From Lachnospiraceae bacterium (GTDB lineage Bacteria; Bacillota; Clostridia; Lachnospirales; Lachnospiraceae), in assembly GCA_017550165.1 (NCBI GenBank), contig JAFZQH010000017.1, positions 1-64,000 on the forward strand: DNA of 64,000 nt, in the 5' to 3' direction. Each line of letters opens with the position of its first letter. Within the stretch, counting starts at the first letter, position 1. The notes beneath the pieces were generated by a model. It saw only the letters and a program-made list of their open reading frames with translations. It made no database searches and was not told where the DNA came from. A program made the translations under genes and the position numbers. Positions 1 to 8,913 of the stretch are shown here, in pieces.

Positions 1-312
1 AAGGCCGACAACCCCCTGAAGGTAAAAGCGGTTACGAAACCGGCCACGCTGAAGGCAAAAGACCTGAAGATGAAATCCCGGACCATAGCGGTGACAAAGG
101 TGATAAAGATCACCAGGAAGGGTAAGGGCAAGGTATCATATGCCAAGGTGAGCGGAGATGAAAGGTTCAAGATGAACAAGAGCGGCAAGATCACCGTAAA
201 GAAGGGAACCCCGGCAGGTATCTATCCCATCACCGCCAATGTGACTGCCGCCGGAGACGGCAACTACAACAAAGTAACAAGAACAGTATCATTTACTGTG
301 AAGATATCATAA
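1..312 (+). CDS. Partial secreted repeat protein, C-terminal module only
   Basis: The frame is open from base 1, so this is the last 103 residues of a gene that starts outside the window. The visible part is a lysine-rich beta-type module ending in FTVKIS. It is almost identical, in DNA and protein, to the last 104 codons of the gene at 703-2709, so the two are paralogues or have exchanged 3' ends. Such modules occur at the C-termini of secreted and surface proteins of Lachnospiraceae and probably bind the cell wall or glycans, but that role is inferred. No sortase motif is present. The gene ends just before the hairpin at 331-395. Confidence 0.75.
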   Translation, partial: KADNPLKVKAVTKPATLKAKDLKMKSRTIAVTKVIKITRKGKGKVSYAKVSGDERFKMNKSGKITVKKGTPAGIYPITANVTAAGDGNYNKVTRTVSFTVKIS

Positions 313-330
313 TGTGAGTAGGGGACGGGT

Positions 331-395
331 GTGACAGGGGGACGGTCCTTTTGTCACACAAAAAGAGTGTGACAAAAGGACCGTCCCCCTGTCAC
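331..395. repeat. REP-like perfect 29-bp inverted repeat, copy 1
   Basis: Bases 331-359 and 367-395 are perfect reverse complements separated by a 7-nt A-rich loop. The arms contain the core GGGGGACGGTCC, related to the GGGGACGGTTC core of the copies at 2718, 5624 and 12661. It lies between the partial repeat-protein gene and the TSCPD gene and could also act as a transcription barrier. Its palindromic form and intergenic position fit a REP element mobilised in trans; no transposase is in the window. Confidence 0.85.
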
Positions 396-422
396 AACAA
401 AGCAGAAAGGAGAGATAAGGAT

Positions 423-683
423 ATGTTTCATTATACCTACAAAACATCAGGTGTGTGCTCACAGCAGATTGACATGGATCTGGATGGAGACCTTGTCAGA
501 AATGTTGTATTTACAGGGGGTTGCCACGGTAATCTCCAGGGGATCGGCATCCTGGTCGATGGAATGAAGGTTGACGAAATATCGAGAAAGTTGACCGGAG
601 TTAAATGCGGAAGCAAGGACACATCCTGTCCCGACCAGCTGGCCAGGGCAGTAAAAAAAGCCTACGAAGCATCGTTGAAATAA
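423..683 (+). CDS. TSCPD domain protein (TIGR03905-like)
   Basis: An 86-residue protein beginning MFHYTYKTSGVCS and carrying the diagnostic TSCPD motif near residue 64 plus a GGCHGN motif near residue 36. The family (TIGR03905) is a stand-alone version of the TSCPD domain also found at the end of some ribonucleotide reductases; its function is not established. Conserved cysteines suggest metal or redox chemistry. The ATG at 423 was chosen because AAAGGAGA precedes it at a good distance; the longer frame from 351 would start inside the REP hairpin. It is followed 19 bp later by the secreted-protein gene on the same strand. Confidence 0.85.
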   Translation: MFHYTYKTSGVCSQQIDMDLDGDLVRNVVFTGGCHGNLQGIGILVDGMKVDEISRKLTGVKCGSKDTSCPDQLARAVKKAYEASLK

Positions 684-702
684 GAACGGGAGGATAACAG
701 AG

Positions 703-2709
703 ATGACAAGGATATTGAAAGCGAAGGCATTTGCAGGAGTCTTGTGCCTGACCATGATCATTTCCCTTTTTCCGGGAATGGGCTTCACCCGGGTGGTACA
801 TGCCGAAGGGGCGGAGACAATATGCCTCGGAACGGAAGGACTCGCCAATCCGGTAAACAGAGGTAACGATAGTAGGAGTGCCTGGAACGGAAGCTATATT
901 TACTATGGAAGATACGGAGATTCGGCAAACCCGGTAAAATACCGCGTGCTTAGCAAAAGGACCGGTGATTTCAGCGGGACCACCATGCTCCTTGACTGTA
1001 ACGACCTTCTTTTGACCGGGAGTTTTGATGGGACCGAGAAAAAAAATTGGGCTGATAGCAGTCTGAAGACCTGGCTTAACGGGAACGGATTCTGTGGTGA
1101 CCAAAGCAGTACGGACGGAGCCGGGTTTAACACTCCGGAGTATGAAGCTGTTGCGGAAAGCACCAAAGCCCGCCCGGCGCAGGGGGATGGAAATGGCAGG
1201 GATACTTTGAGCTTTGCACCCTTAAATAAAGACCGCATATTCCTTCTGGATGCGAAGGAAGCTTCACGTCCTGATTATGGTTACTGTAACGAGACACATT
1301 ATATTGAGGCCAGAAAAAAGAGGATGGGAAGTAATAGCGACTCGTGGTGGCTGCGGTCTCCCAGTGCAGATAATTATAAATGTGACGGTATCGTGGATAA
1401 GGCGGGTACGTTTGGTAAAATGGAGTCGCGTGCCAATTCTGTCTACGTAAGCCCCGCTTTCAATGTCAAGCTGTCATCGATAATCCTCTCATCCCTGATC
1501 TCAGGGTCCTTCGGGCAGAATGGCGCAGAATACAAGCTGGCATTGCTGGATGGTCGGATCGCCGTTTCCGTGTCGGAAGATAAGAAAGCAACATTGACCG
1601 GGGGCACTGTGACAGTTCCCTATACCAAGACGGGGGCTTATAATAACAGGGAAAAGGTTTATGTCGTATTTACCAACGGTACCTGGGATCGTGATACCGG
1701 CTGGAGCAGCGGAGCGGAAATAAAGCATATTGAAACCGCGGATTCCACAAGTCAGAGCGGTACACTGACATTTAGGGTAAATGATGAAGATGCATATAAT
1801 ATCCTAAACGTATGGAAAGCCTACCTGATCGTGAAGCAGGATAACGGCACATATGTTTCGGATTACGCCGGTGAACCGGTGGAGATAAGGGTAACGGGGC
1901 CGGAGCCGGAACCTCAGCCGGAGCCCCGGCCTATACTAAAATCCATCTCCAATGCCACTGTTACCGGCGTGTTTAATAAGACCGCTACGGGTATTGCCAT
2001 AACACAAGATCCGAAAGTAACGGTTGATGGCAAGACTCTTACGGAAGGTGTAGATTATTCCTTATCATATGCAAACAATATAAATGTGGGAACAGCCACC
2101 ATGACCATCACCGGAATGGGAGAGTACACGGATACAAAGGAAGTGACCTTCAAGATCCTGAACTCCAAGCAGGCCCGGGATTTGTCCAATGCAACTGTAG
2201 AAGGAATATCCGATAAGTCCTTTACCGGCAAGGCCATAACCCAGAATTTTACGGTTAACTTAGGCGGCAGGAACCTTAAAGCAAAGAAGGAATATACTGT
2301 TACATATAAGAACAACAAGAAGGTGGGAACGGCTGCTGTTACCATAACCGGTAAGGGAAAGATCAAAGGCAAGATCACGAAAACCTTTAAGATCAAAAAG
2401 GCCGATAACCCCCTGAAGGTAAAAGCGGTTACAAAACCGGCCACGTTGAAGGCAAAAGACCTGAAGAAGAAATCCCGGACCATAGCGGTGACAAAGGTGA
2501 TCAAGATCACCAGGAAGGGTAAAGGCAAGGTAACATATGCCAAGGTGAGCGGAGATGAAAGGTTCAAGATGAATAAGAGCGGTAAGATCACCGTAAAGAA
2601 GGGAACCCCGGCAGGTACCTATCCCATCACCGCCAACGTGACTGCCGCCGGAGACGGCAACTACAACAAAGTAACCGAAACAGTAACATTTACCGTGAAG
2701 GTTTCATAA
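703..2709 (+). CDS. Secreted DUF6273 protein with C-terminal beta-repeat modules
   Basis: A 668-residue exported protein. Residues 1 to about 34 form a signal peptide (basic start, hydrophobic core, VVHA before EGAE). Residues about 60-255 look like a DUF6273 domain, with the typical SWWLRSPS motif and a VYVSPAFNV ending; this domain is common in Lachnospiraceae surface proteins and has no proven activity. A spacer rich in PEPEPQPEP follows near residue 405. After it come three beta-type repeats, each beginning like ISNATV...TGKAIT, and the lysine-rich module shared with the gene at 1-312. There is no LPXTG motif or transmembrane end. It is flanked by REP-like hairpins on both sides, and its role at the cell surface is inferred. 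Confidence 0.8.
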   Translation: MTRILKAKAFAGVLCLTMIISLFPGMGFTRVVHAEGAETICLGTEGLANPVNRGNDSRSAWNGSYIYYGRYGDSANPVKYRVLSKRTGDFSGTTMLLDCNDLLLTGSFDGTEKKNWADSSLKTWLNGNGFCGDQSSTDGAGFNTPEYEAVAESTKARPAQGDGNGRDTLSFAPLNKDRIFLLDAKEASRPDYGYCNETHYIEARKKRMGSNSDSWWLRSPSADNYKCDGIVDKAGTFGKMESRANSVYVSPAFNVKLSSIILSSLISGSFGQNGAEYKLALLDGRIAVSVSEDKKATLTGGTVTVPYTKTGAYNNREKVYVVFTNGTWDRDTGWSSGAEIKHIETADSTSQSGTLTFRVNDEDAYNILNVWKAYLIVKQDNGTYVSDYAGEPVEIRVTGPEPEPQPEPRPILKSISNATVTGVFNKTATGIAITQDPKVTVDGKTLTEGVDYSLSYANNINVGTATMTITGMGEYTDTKEVTFKILNSKQARDLSNATVEGISDKSFTGKAITQNFTVNLGGRNLKAKKEYTVTYKNNKKVGTAAVTITGKGKIKGKITKTFKIKKADNPLKVKAVTKPATLKAKDLKKKSRTIAVTKVIKITRKGKGKVTYAKVSGDERFKMNKSGKITVKKGTPAGTYPITANVTAAGDGNYNKVTETVTFTVKVS

Positions 2710-2717
2710 CAGAATAA

Positions 2718-2796
2718 GGTTTAAGACAGGGGACGGTTCTCTGTCTTCCCCAGCAATACCAAGGGGAAGACAGAGAACCGTCCCCTGTCTTAAACC
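2718..2796. repeat. REP-like perfect 34-bp inverted repeat, copy 2
   Basis: Bases 2718-2751 and 2763-2796 are perfect reverse complements around an 11-nt loop (AGCAATACCAA). The arms hold the core GGGGACGGTTCTCTGTC. The loop sequence is shared with the copy at 12661-12729 about 10 kb away, so the two are recent copies of one element. A further fragment CCCCCCTGTCAT follows at about 2798. It sits between the DUF6273 gene and the yifB promoter and may also end transcription of the former. Confidence 0.9.
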
Positions 2797-2821
2797 ATCC
2801 CCCCTGTCATAAAAAAAGCCC

Positions 2822-2849
2822 TTGACAATTTCCAATAATTCCTTATAAT
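2822..2849 (+). promoter_or_regulatory. Predicted sigma-A promoter of yifB-dprA
   Basis: A consensus -35 TTGACA (2822-2827), a 16-bp spacer and a consensus -10 TATAAT (2844-2849) lie about 118 bp before the yifB start. Confidence 0.8.
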
Positions 2850-2966
2850 GTAAAACGTATAAGATAATCCCATTATTCTAAACGCTAAAGATCGTATTGA
2901 TCATTTTCATCAGGTAATTCTTTTGATATATCCCTGAAGTCAGTTTAATAAGGAGGTACATTGTAT

Positions 2967-4502
2967 ATGTTCGGAGCAGTAAGCTCTGCGTTTTTATGTG
3001 GAATTAAAAGTGTTATAGTTCGGGTGGAGGCCGATGTAAGTTACGGCCTGCCCGGTTTTGATATGGTGGGAGATCTTTCGTCCCAGGTGCGGGAGTCTAA
3101 GGAACGGGTCCGCACGGCTATTAAGAATTCGGGCATCTCGCTTCCCGCGAAAAAGACGGTGATCAACATTTGCCCTGCAGATATCCATAAACAGGGGTCT
3201 TCCATGGATATAGCCATTGCCGTGGCAGTCTTAACGGCCCATGACGAGATACCCGGGGATGCTCTGGGGGACACGGTGTTCGTGGGCGAACTGGGGCTGG
3301 AGGGCCGCATCAACGGCATCAACGGGGTTATGGCCATGGTCTCTGCCGCCAAGGCGCAGGGATATAAGCGCTGCATCATCCCCAAGGATAACATTTCGGA
3401 AGGCAGCGTAATAGACGGTATCACTGTCTACGGCGCGGAAACTCTGGGGCAGGTGGTGGCCTTTCTTAAGGGAGAGGATCTTATCGAACCCACAAAATGC
3501 TGCGCTCAGGAGATATTTGAGGAAGAGACGGGGCGGACCGGAGAGGACTTCTCGGATATCAATGGGCAGACGGTATTAAAACGGGCCTGCGAGATCGCTG
3601 CGGCGGGGATGCATAATCTCCTTATGATAGGTCCTCCGGGCTCGGGAAAGACCATGGCCGCCAGAAGGATCCCGGGGATATTGCCCTCCATTACCCTCAA
3701 AGAAGCCATAGAGATATCCTCACTCTACAGTGTTAACGGTATGCTTCCCGGGGGAAAAGGCCTTATGGCGAAAAGGCCCTTTAGGGAGGTTCACCACACC
3801 GTGACCAAGATCGCCATGATAGGCGGCGCAGGCAGGGCAGGGGAGGTATCCCTGGCAGACAAGGGCGTACTCTTTCTTGATGAGTTCCCGGAATTTGCAA
3901 GAGAGGTGCTGGAGACACTGAGGCAGCCCATGGAGTCCGGCAAGATAAGCATTTCCCGGGCTTCAAATCACGTGGACTATCCGGCGAGGTTTATGCTGGT
4001 AGCAGCCATGAATCCCTGTAAATGCGGCTATTATCCCGATCTCAACAAATGCAACTGCACTTCTTCGGAGATCAAGCGATATCTGTCAAAGGTGAGCGGT
4101 CCCATGCTGGATCGTATAGATATCTGTACCGAAACTTCCCGGGTAGAATACAGCGACATAGTAAGCACAGGCAAAAGCGAGTCATCCGAAGCCATACGGT
4201 CCCGGGTGGAGGCAGCTCATGAGATCCAGCGAAAGAGATTTGCAAAATACGACTATTCATTTAACTCCGCCATGCCTTCTTCCCACATCAGGAAATACTG
4301 CGTCCTTGACGACAGGTCCTCGGACTATATGAAAAAAGCCTTCGACCATCTCGAACTGAGCGCAAGGACCTATAACAAGACCCTTAAGGTTGCCCGGACC
4401 ATAGCAGATCTGGAGGCTGCGGAGAACATTTCCCTGGATCATCTCCGGGAGGCCCTTCTCTTCAGAGGCCTTGACAAAAAATACATAGAAAGGCAGGCGT
4501 AG
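2967..4502 (+). CDS. yifB: YifB/ComM-type Mg-chelatase-like AAA+ ATPase
   Basis: A 511-residue YifB-family protein. An N-terminal Lon-protease-like S5 fold region (about 1-170, opening MFGAVSS) is followed by a Mg-chelatase ChlI-type AAA+ domain. That domain has Walker A GPPGSGKT at about 222-229, Walker B LFLDEFPEF and a cysteine cluster NPCKCGYYPDLNKCNC near 350, typical of the family. In ComM homologues the protein is a hexameric helicase that aids branch migration during natural transformation; activity here is inferred. AGGAGG at 2951-2956 is 10 nt from the ATG at 2967, while an in-frame TTG at 2961 is too close. It pairs with dprA 7 bp downstream, consistent with a DNA-uptake or recombination operon. 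Confidence 0.92.
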   Translation: MFGAVSSAFLCGIKSVIVRVEADVSYGLPGFDMVGDLSSQVRESKERVRTAIKNSGISLPAKKTVINICPADIHKQGSSMDIAIAVAVLTAHDEIPGDALGDTVFVGELGLEGRINGINGVMAMVSAAKAQGYKRCIIPKDNISEGSVIDGITVYGAETLGQVVAFLKGEDLIEPTKCCAQEIFEEETGRTGEDFSDINGQTVLKRACEIAAAGMHNLLMIGPPGSGKTMAARRIPGILPSITLKEAIEISSLYSVNGMLPGGKGLMAKRPFREVHHTVTKIAMIGGAGRAGEVSLADKGVLFLDEFPEFAREVLETLRQPMESGKISISRASNHVDYPARFMLVAAMNPCKCGYYPDLNKCNCTSSEIKRYLSKVSGPMLDRIDICTETSRVEYSDIVSTGKSESSEAIRSRVEAAHEIQRKRFAKYDYSFNSAMPSSHIRKYCVLDDRSSDYMKKAFDHLELSARTYNKTLKVARTIADLEAAENISLDHLREALLFRGLDKKYIERQA

Positions 4503-4509
4503 GCGCATT

Positions 4510-5619
4510 ATGGATAAATATTCGTACTGGTACGGGAACATCACCGGCCCGGGGCATGGGGAGAAGCTTAAGATTAAGGCTCTCTCTCTTACGCCGGAGG
4601 ATGTATATAAAATGAAGTATGAGGAGCTTGCAGGCATATTTTCGGAAAACACTACAGACAGGATAGTGATCAGCAGAAAAGAGTGGGACTTGGAGGGCGA
4701 GTGGGAAGCTATCAGGGAAAAGGGGATCAATTATGTTTCAATGACGGATGAGGATTATCCCGGACGGCTTCGGGAACTGGCAGGGGAAAAGAATGCCGGC
4801 ATGCCCTTCGGCCTGTGGTACAAAGGCCATCTTCCGGCCGGCGACAGGATATCCGCTGCTGTTGTGGGGGCAAGGATGTGTACACCATACGGAGGGGCTA
4901 TTGCAAAGGACATAGGCAGGATCCTGGGAGAAAATGATGTCCTTGTCATAAGCGGTCTGGCAAGGGGAGTAGACGGTATCGCCCAGAGAGGGGCTCTGGA
5001 TGGCGGCGGGGAATCCTTTGGGATCCTGGGCTGCGGGGTGGACATCTGCTACCCTCAGAGCAATCTGGAACTCTATATGGAACTTGAAGAAAAGGGTGGT
5101 ATCATTTCCGAACAGCCCCCGGGTATGAAGCCCCTCTCCTGCTTCTTTCCCGCAAGGAACCGTATCATAAGCGGGCTTTCCGATATGGTGATAGTAGTTG
5201 AGGCAAAGAAAAAAAGCGGATCTCTTATTACCGCGGATATGGCTCTGGAGCAGGGACGGGAAGTGGTGGCAGTGCCGGGAAGGATAACGGACAAGACATC
5301 CGAGGGCTGCAATTATCTTATATATCAGGGGGCCGAGGTCTATATAGGCCCTGAGACCCTTGAGAAGAAGATAAAGGAGATCGCGGCTGCCAAACAGATG
5401 GCCTGCTCATTTGATCTTGGGGACGGGCTTCTTTCGGGACCGGTACTGGACAGGAAGGAAGCAGCAGTCTATGGCTGCCTGGGGCTGCAGCCCAAGAAGC
5501 TTGAGACCCTTCTTGAAGAGTGCAGCCTGACCTTTGCGGAGACACTTGGAGCCCTTATGGATCTTGAGATCAAGGGATATGTCAAGGAAGCATCCAGGAA
5601 TTATTACTACCGACCATAA
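4510..5619 (+). CDS. dprA: DNA-processing protein DprA (Smf)
   Basis: A 369-residue DprA. A variable N-terminal region (about 1-110) precedes the Rossmann-like core with VGARMCTPYG, SGLARGVDG, GCGVDICYPQ, FPARNRIISG and KSGSLITADMA, all hallmark motifs. A C-terminal winged-helix-like segment (about 300-369) follows. DprA binds incoming single-stranded DNA and loads RecA during transformation. It is co-directional with yifB and probably co-transcribed. In B. subtilis dprA lies directly before topA; here about 7 kb of other genes separate them. Confidence 0.95.
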   Translation: MDKYSYWYGNITGPGHGEKLKIKALSLTPEDVYKMKYEELAGIFSENTTDRIVISRKEWDLEGEWEAIREKGINYVSMTDEDYPGRLRELAGEKNAGMPFGLWYKGHLPAGDRISAAVVGARMCTPYGGAIAKDIGRILGENDVLVISGLARGVDGIAQRGALDGGGESFGILGCGVDICYPQSNLELYMELEEKGGIISEQPPGMKPLSCFFPARNRIISGLSDMVIVVEAKKKSGSLITADMALEQGREVVAVPGRITDKTSEGCNYLIYQGAEVYIGPETLEKKIKEIAAAKQMACSFDLGDGLLSGPVLDRKEAAVYGCLGLQPKKLETLLEECSLTFAETLGALMDLEIKGYVKEASRNYYYRP

Positions 5620-5623
5620 GGCA

Positions 5624-5660
5624 AATAAGACAGAGAACCGTCCCCTGTCTTATTTTGTTT
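5624..5660 (+). terminator. Half REP unit forming a terminator-like hairpin after dprA
   Basis: AATAAGACAG (5624-5633) pairs with CTGTCTTATT (5645-5654) around an 11-nt loop and is followed by TTGTTTT. The loop carries GAACCGTCCC, the core of one arm of the larger REP-like hairpins, so this is a single arm with its own short stem. It begins 4 bp after the dprA stop and could end the yifB-dprA transcript. Confidence 0.6.
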
Positions 5661-5688
5661 TGACTCTTATGGTGTGATGTGATATATT
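5660..5688 (+). promoter_or_regulatory. Predicted sigma-A promoter of the 5711 gene
   Basis: TTGACT (5660-5665), 17-bp spacer, TATATT (5683-5688), placed about 22 bp before the ATG at 5711. Confidence 0.6.
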
Positions 5689-5710
5689 CTTCAGCGGAAG
5701 GAGACCGTTT

Positions 5711-5974
5711 ATGTTTCGCTTATGGGCCAAGACTTTTAAGGATACAAGGATGATAAAAGACCTTACGGTTGAGGATCCCTCTGAGGATACCAGAACTCAT
5801 AAGGTCTTTAATGCCATTGATAAGATCTGCAGTGAATTCGATATAGGCAAGCCCATCTGGCTTGATAAAAACATCGCGGAATTCAAGCGTTTTGCAAAGA
5901 CGCGCTTCATCTCCGATAATTTCGTCGAGGATATAGACTTTGATTATCTGGAGATCCACGTCATAGAGGAATAA
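5711..5974 (+). CDS. Small conserved-type hypothetical protein
   Basis: An 87-residue acidic protein beginning MFRLWAKTFKDTRMIKDLTV, with no signal peptide, membrane segment or motif I recognise. GGAAGGAGA precedes the ATG, and the gene has its own predicted promoter, so it is very likely translated. It ends 3 bp from the end of the convergent pgi gene. Function unknown. Confidence 0.75.
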   Translation: MFRLWAKTFKDTRMIKDLTVEDPSEDTRTHKVFNAIDKICSEFDIGKPIWLDKNIAEFKRFAKTRFISDNFVEDIDFDYLEIHVIEE

Positions 5975-5977
5975 AGA

Positions 5978-7321
5978 CTACAGGCGCTTAAGAAGCTCCT
6001 CCCGCTCCGCTTCATACCCCTTCTTGCCCAGAAGAGCGAACATGTTCCTCTTATAGCTCTCCACTCCGGGCTGGTTAAAGGGATTAACTCCCAGGATATA
6101 TCCGCTTATGCCGCAGGCAAACTCCAGCACATAAAAGAGCTCTCCCAGAGACTCCTCATCCCGGCCGGCCACATTGATCATAATGTTGGGTACATTACCG
6201 TCGGTATGGGCCAGGATCGTGCCCTTCATGGCGTTCTTGTTGACGAAATCCATATTCTTTCCTGCCAGGTAGTTAAGGCCGTCTAAGTCCTTGTCGTCTG
6301 CTTCGATCACAATTTCAGACCCTGCATTTTCAATGTTTACAACAGTCTCAAACATGATCCTTGCCCCGTCCTGGACAAACTGCCCCATTGAGTGAAGGTC
6401 GGTGGTCAGGTCAAGAGAAGCGGGGAAAATGCCCTTTTGGTCCTTGCCCTCGCTTTCGCCGTAGAGCTGCTTCCACCATTCGGCTATATAATGTACACAG
6501 GGTTCATAGTTAGCCATGATCTCAACGTTCTTACCCTTGCGGAGCAGGAGATTACGAAGAACCGCATACTGCAGGGATGGGTTGGAATCATAAGGGTTCT
6601 TCATGACCGCTTCCCTGGCTGACTGCGCCCCTGCCATAAGCTTATCTATGTCCGCACCGCTGACTGCTATGGGGAGAAGTCCTACTGCCGTAAGAACGGA
6701 GTAGCGTCCGCCTACGTCATCCGGTACCACAAATGTCTCATAACCGCTGGCGTCTGACAGGCTCTTTAAGGCCCCCTTGGCCTTGTCGGTGGTGGCATAG
6801 ATCCTCTTTGCCGCATCGGCGCCGTATTTGTCCTCCAGCATCTTCTTGAACACCCTGAAGGCGATGGCGGGCTCCGTGGTTGTTCCCGACTTTGATATCA
6901 CATTTACGGAGAAATCCCGGTCTCCTATGACATCTATGATGCCCTGAAGGTAGGAGGATGAGATGTTGTTGCCTGCATAATATATCTCAGGAGTGCCCCT
7001 CATTTCCTTACTGATATTGTTATAGAAGTTGTGGCGCAGGTACTCTATGGCAGCCCTGGCCCCCAGGTAGGAACCTCCGATACCGATGACTACCAGCACA
7101 TCAGAATCATTTTTGATCTTCTCTGCAGCTTTTTTGATCCGGGCAAACTCCTCCTTATCGTAGTCAACGGGCAGGTCGATCCAGCCCAGAAAATCAGATC
7201 CGGCACCGCCTTTGCCAAGAAGCTCTGCCTTGGCTGCCTCGGCGATCTTTATCATGGAAGTGATCTCATCGTCTCTTATGAATCCTTTAAGTTTTGAAGC
7301 ATCAATAGTAATTTTGCTCAT
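5978..7321 (-). CDS. pgi: Glucose-6-phosphate isomerase
   Basis: A 447-residue phosphoglucose isomerase of the short Firmicutes type. It shows [11 protein letters not shown] near residue 80, the sugar-phosphate-binding motif [19 protein letters not shown] and the C-terminal signature [16 protein letters not shown]. It interconverts glucose 6-phosphate and fructose 6-phosphate in the cytoplasm at the top of glycolysis. The start at 7321 ([10 protein letters not shown]) follows a G-rich ribosome site; the longer frame back to 7384 has no such site and runs towards the predicted promoter. It is transcribed divergently from the flavodoxin gene at 7496. Confidence 0.96.
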   Translation of the reverse strand: MSKITIDASKLKGFIRDDEITSMIKIAEAAKAELLGKGGAGSDFLGWIDLPVDYDKEEFARIKKAAEKIKNDSDVLVVIGIGGSYLGARAAIEYLRHNFYNNISKEMRGTPEIYYAGNNISSSYLQGIIDVIGDRDFSVNVISKSGTTTEPAIAFRVFKKMLEDKYGADAAKRIYATTDKAKGALKSLSDASGYETFVVPDDVGGRYSVLTAVGLLPIAVSGADIDKLMAGAQSAREAVMKNPYDSNPSLQYAVLRNLLLRKGKNVEIMANYEPCVHYIAEWWKQLYGESEGKDQKGIFPASLDLTTDLHSMGQFVQDGARIMFETVVNIENAGSEIVIEADDKDLDGLNYLAGKNMDFVNKNAMKGTILAHTDGNVPNIMINVAGRDEESLGELFYVLEFACGISGYILGVNPFNQPGVESYKRNMFALLGKKGYEAEREELLKRL

Positions 7322-7392
7322 TATTTTCCCCCCTGATCCAGGTATTATATGACTGAAGGGATCCTTGAAGATCACGGTCAGCAACTGAAAAA

Positions 7393-7421
7393 ATTATACA
7401 CTTTTCGCCGATTTGTGTCAA
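7393..7421 (-). promoter_or_regulatory. Predicted sigma-A promoter of pgi
   Basis: On the minus strand, TTGACA (7421-7416), a 17-bp spacer and TATAAT (7398-7393) make a perfect consensus promoter about 72 bp before the pgi start. A CodY-like box lies directly upstream at 7421-7435. Confidence 0.8.
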
Positions 7422-7495
7422 ATATTCAGACATTTCTAAGCTTCTTGATGAATGGGGGTAAATATAATAAAATATTGGTGCGGAGGATATTGTAT

Positions 7496-8500
7496 ATGAA
7501 GATCAACATATATTACGGAGGACGGGGAATCATCGATGACCCTACCATATATGTACTTAACAGGATGCAGGAGGTTCTTGAGGAACTCAGGGTAGAAGTC
7601 GTCAGGTATAACCTCTATGAACAGAAGAATAACATAGCCACCCTGCCCAGGACCCTGAAGGAAGCAGACGGTATCATCCTTGCATCCACCGTGGAGTGGT
7701 ACGGTGTGGGCGGTTATATGTATCAGTTTCTTGATGCCTGCTGGCAGTACGCCGACAAGGAGAAGCTGTCCCGCATCTATATGCAGCCTATTGTCATGTC
7801 TACCACCTACGGAGAGCGGGAAGGCAAGCTGACATTGGAGGCGGCATGGGAACTCTTAGGCGGTCTTCCCTGTGAGGGATTGTGCGGGTATGTTTCAGAT
7901 TACATGTCCTTCGAGCTTAACAAAGACTTTTTATCCATCATAGAGAAAAAGGCAGAGAACCTGTACCGGTCCATATCCCAGCGGATGAAGTGTATGCCCG
8001 GCAGTAATCAGGCGGTCCGCAAGAGCGTGCTGAAGAATAACAGGATAGAACTCACCCCTCAGGAGACCGAGCAGCTCTCCAGCCTTGCGGCAGATGATTC
8101 CTTCGTAAAGCGCCAGAAGGCCGATATCGAGGAACTGGCGTCCATTTTCAAGAATAAGATGGGACAGGCTCCGGCGGACGGTGACGAGGGCATTGTATTT
8201 TCCTTTAAAAAAGCCTTTACTCCTGCCAAGGACTATGCAGCCAACTATATGATCATTATCGAGAACCATCCGGGGAACCTTATCATCAAGGTAAATGAGG
8301 ATGATCTTTCGTGTTATTTCGGTCCTCCCGAGGAGGATATGGATGTTATCGGCAAGCTGACAATGCCGGCTCTGGAGAAGATCATGTCGGGGCTTAAGAC
8401 ATTCGAAGGCTCATTTATGGGCGGTGACATGACTGCCAAGGGTAATTTCAAAGTAATCAAGACATTGGACCAGTTGTTCAGATTCAGAGGAAAGGAATAA
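7496..8500 (+). CDS. Flavodoxin/NAD(P)H reductase-like protein fused to an SCP2-like domain
   Basis: A 334-residue two-domain protein. Residues 1 to about 175 resemble a flavodoxin-like fold (MKINIYYGGRG, then ILASTVEWYGVGGYMYQFLDA, where the FMN-contact loop is expected). Residues about 235-334 resemble an SCP2 sterol-carrier domain (MIIIENHPGNLIIKVN, then MGGDMTAKGNF). The partner and substrate are unknown; an oxidoreductase with a hydrophobic ligand pocket is the simplest reading. The ATG at 7496 is preceded by CGGAGGA; the frame could extend to 7349 but would cross the pgi promoter. TATAAT at 7463-7468 is a candidate -10. The HIT gene follows after 5 bp, so the two are probably co-transcribed. 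Confidence 0.75.
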   Translation: MKINIYYGGRGIIDDPTIYVLNRMQEVLEELRVEVVRYNLYEQKNNIATLPRTLKEADGIILASTVEWYGVGGYMYQFLDACWQYADKEKLSRIYMQPIVMSTTYGEREGKLTLEAAWELLGGLPCEGLCGYVSDYMSFELNKDFLSIIEKKAENLYRSISQRMKCMPGSNQAVRKSVLKNNRIELTPQETEQLSSLAADDSFVKRQKADIEELASIFKNKMGQAPADGDEGIVFSFKKAFTPAKDYAANYMIIIENHPGNLIIKVNEDDLSCYFGPPEEDMDVIGKLTMPALEKIMSGLKTFEGSFMGGDMTAKGNFKVIKTLDQLFRFRGKE

Positions 8501-8505
8501 ATGAG

Positions 8506-8913
8506 ATGAAAAAGGATGATTGCATATTCTGTAAGATAGCAGCCGGAGAGATCCCTTCCGGTACCATATACGAAGACCATGATTTCAGGGTGATATTCGA
8601 CCGGGGACCTGCAGCTAAGGGCCATGCCCTTATTTTACCCAAAGAACATTATGCCGATATCTACGAGATAGACGATGACCTTCTGGCTAAGGCAGCAGCC
8701 CTTGCCAAGAAGATGGCTGTCAGGATGACATCCGTCCTGGGGTGCGACGGCTTCAACATCGTTCAGAACAATGGCCAAGCCGCAGGACAGACGGTATTTC
8801 ATTTCCATATGCACCTTATTCCCAGATATAAGAATGACGATGCGAAGATGGGCTGGAAGGTGCATGACATCACGGATGAGGAGATAGCTGCACTGGTTGC
8901 CGAGTTTAACTAG
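8506..8913 (+). CDS. HIT-family nucleotide hydrolase (HinT-like)
   Basis: A 135-residue histidine-triad protein. It opens with DCIFCKIAAGEIPS and carries the triad HFHMHLIPR near residue 98, where the central histidine is the nucleophile. HinT-type enzymes hydrolyse aminoacyl- or lysyl-AMP and AMP-linked phosphoramidates in the cytoplasm; the physiological substrate here is unknown. It starts 5 bp after the flavodoxin/SCP2 gene and its last 8 bases overlap the end of the convergent murG gene. Confidence 0.93.
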   Translation: MKKDDCIFCKIAAGEIPSGTIYEDHDFRVIFDRGPAAKGHALILPKEHYADIYEIDDDLLAKAAALAKKMAVRMTSVLGCDGFNIVQNNGQAAGQTVFHFHMHLIPRYKNDDAKMGWKVHDITDEEIAALVAEFN

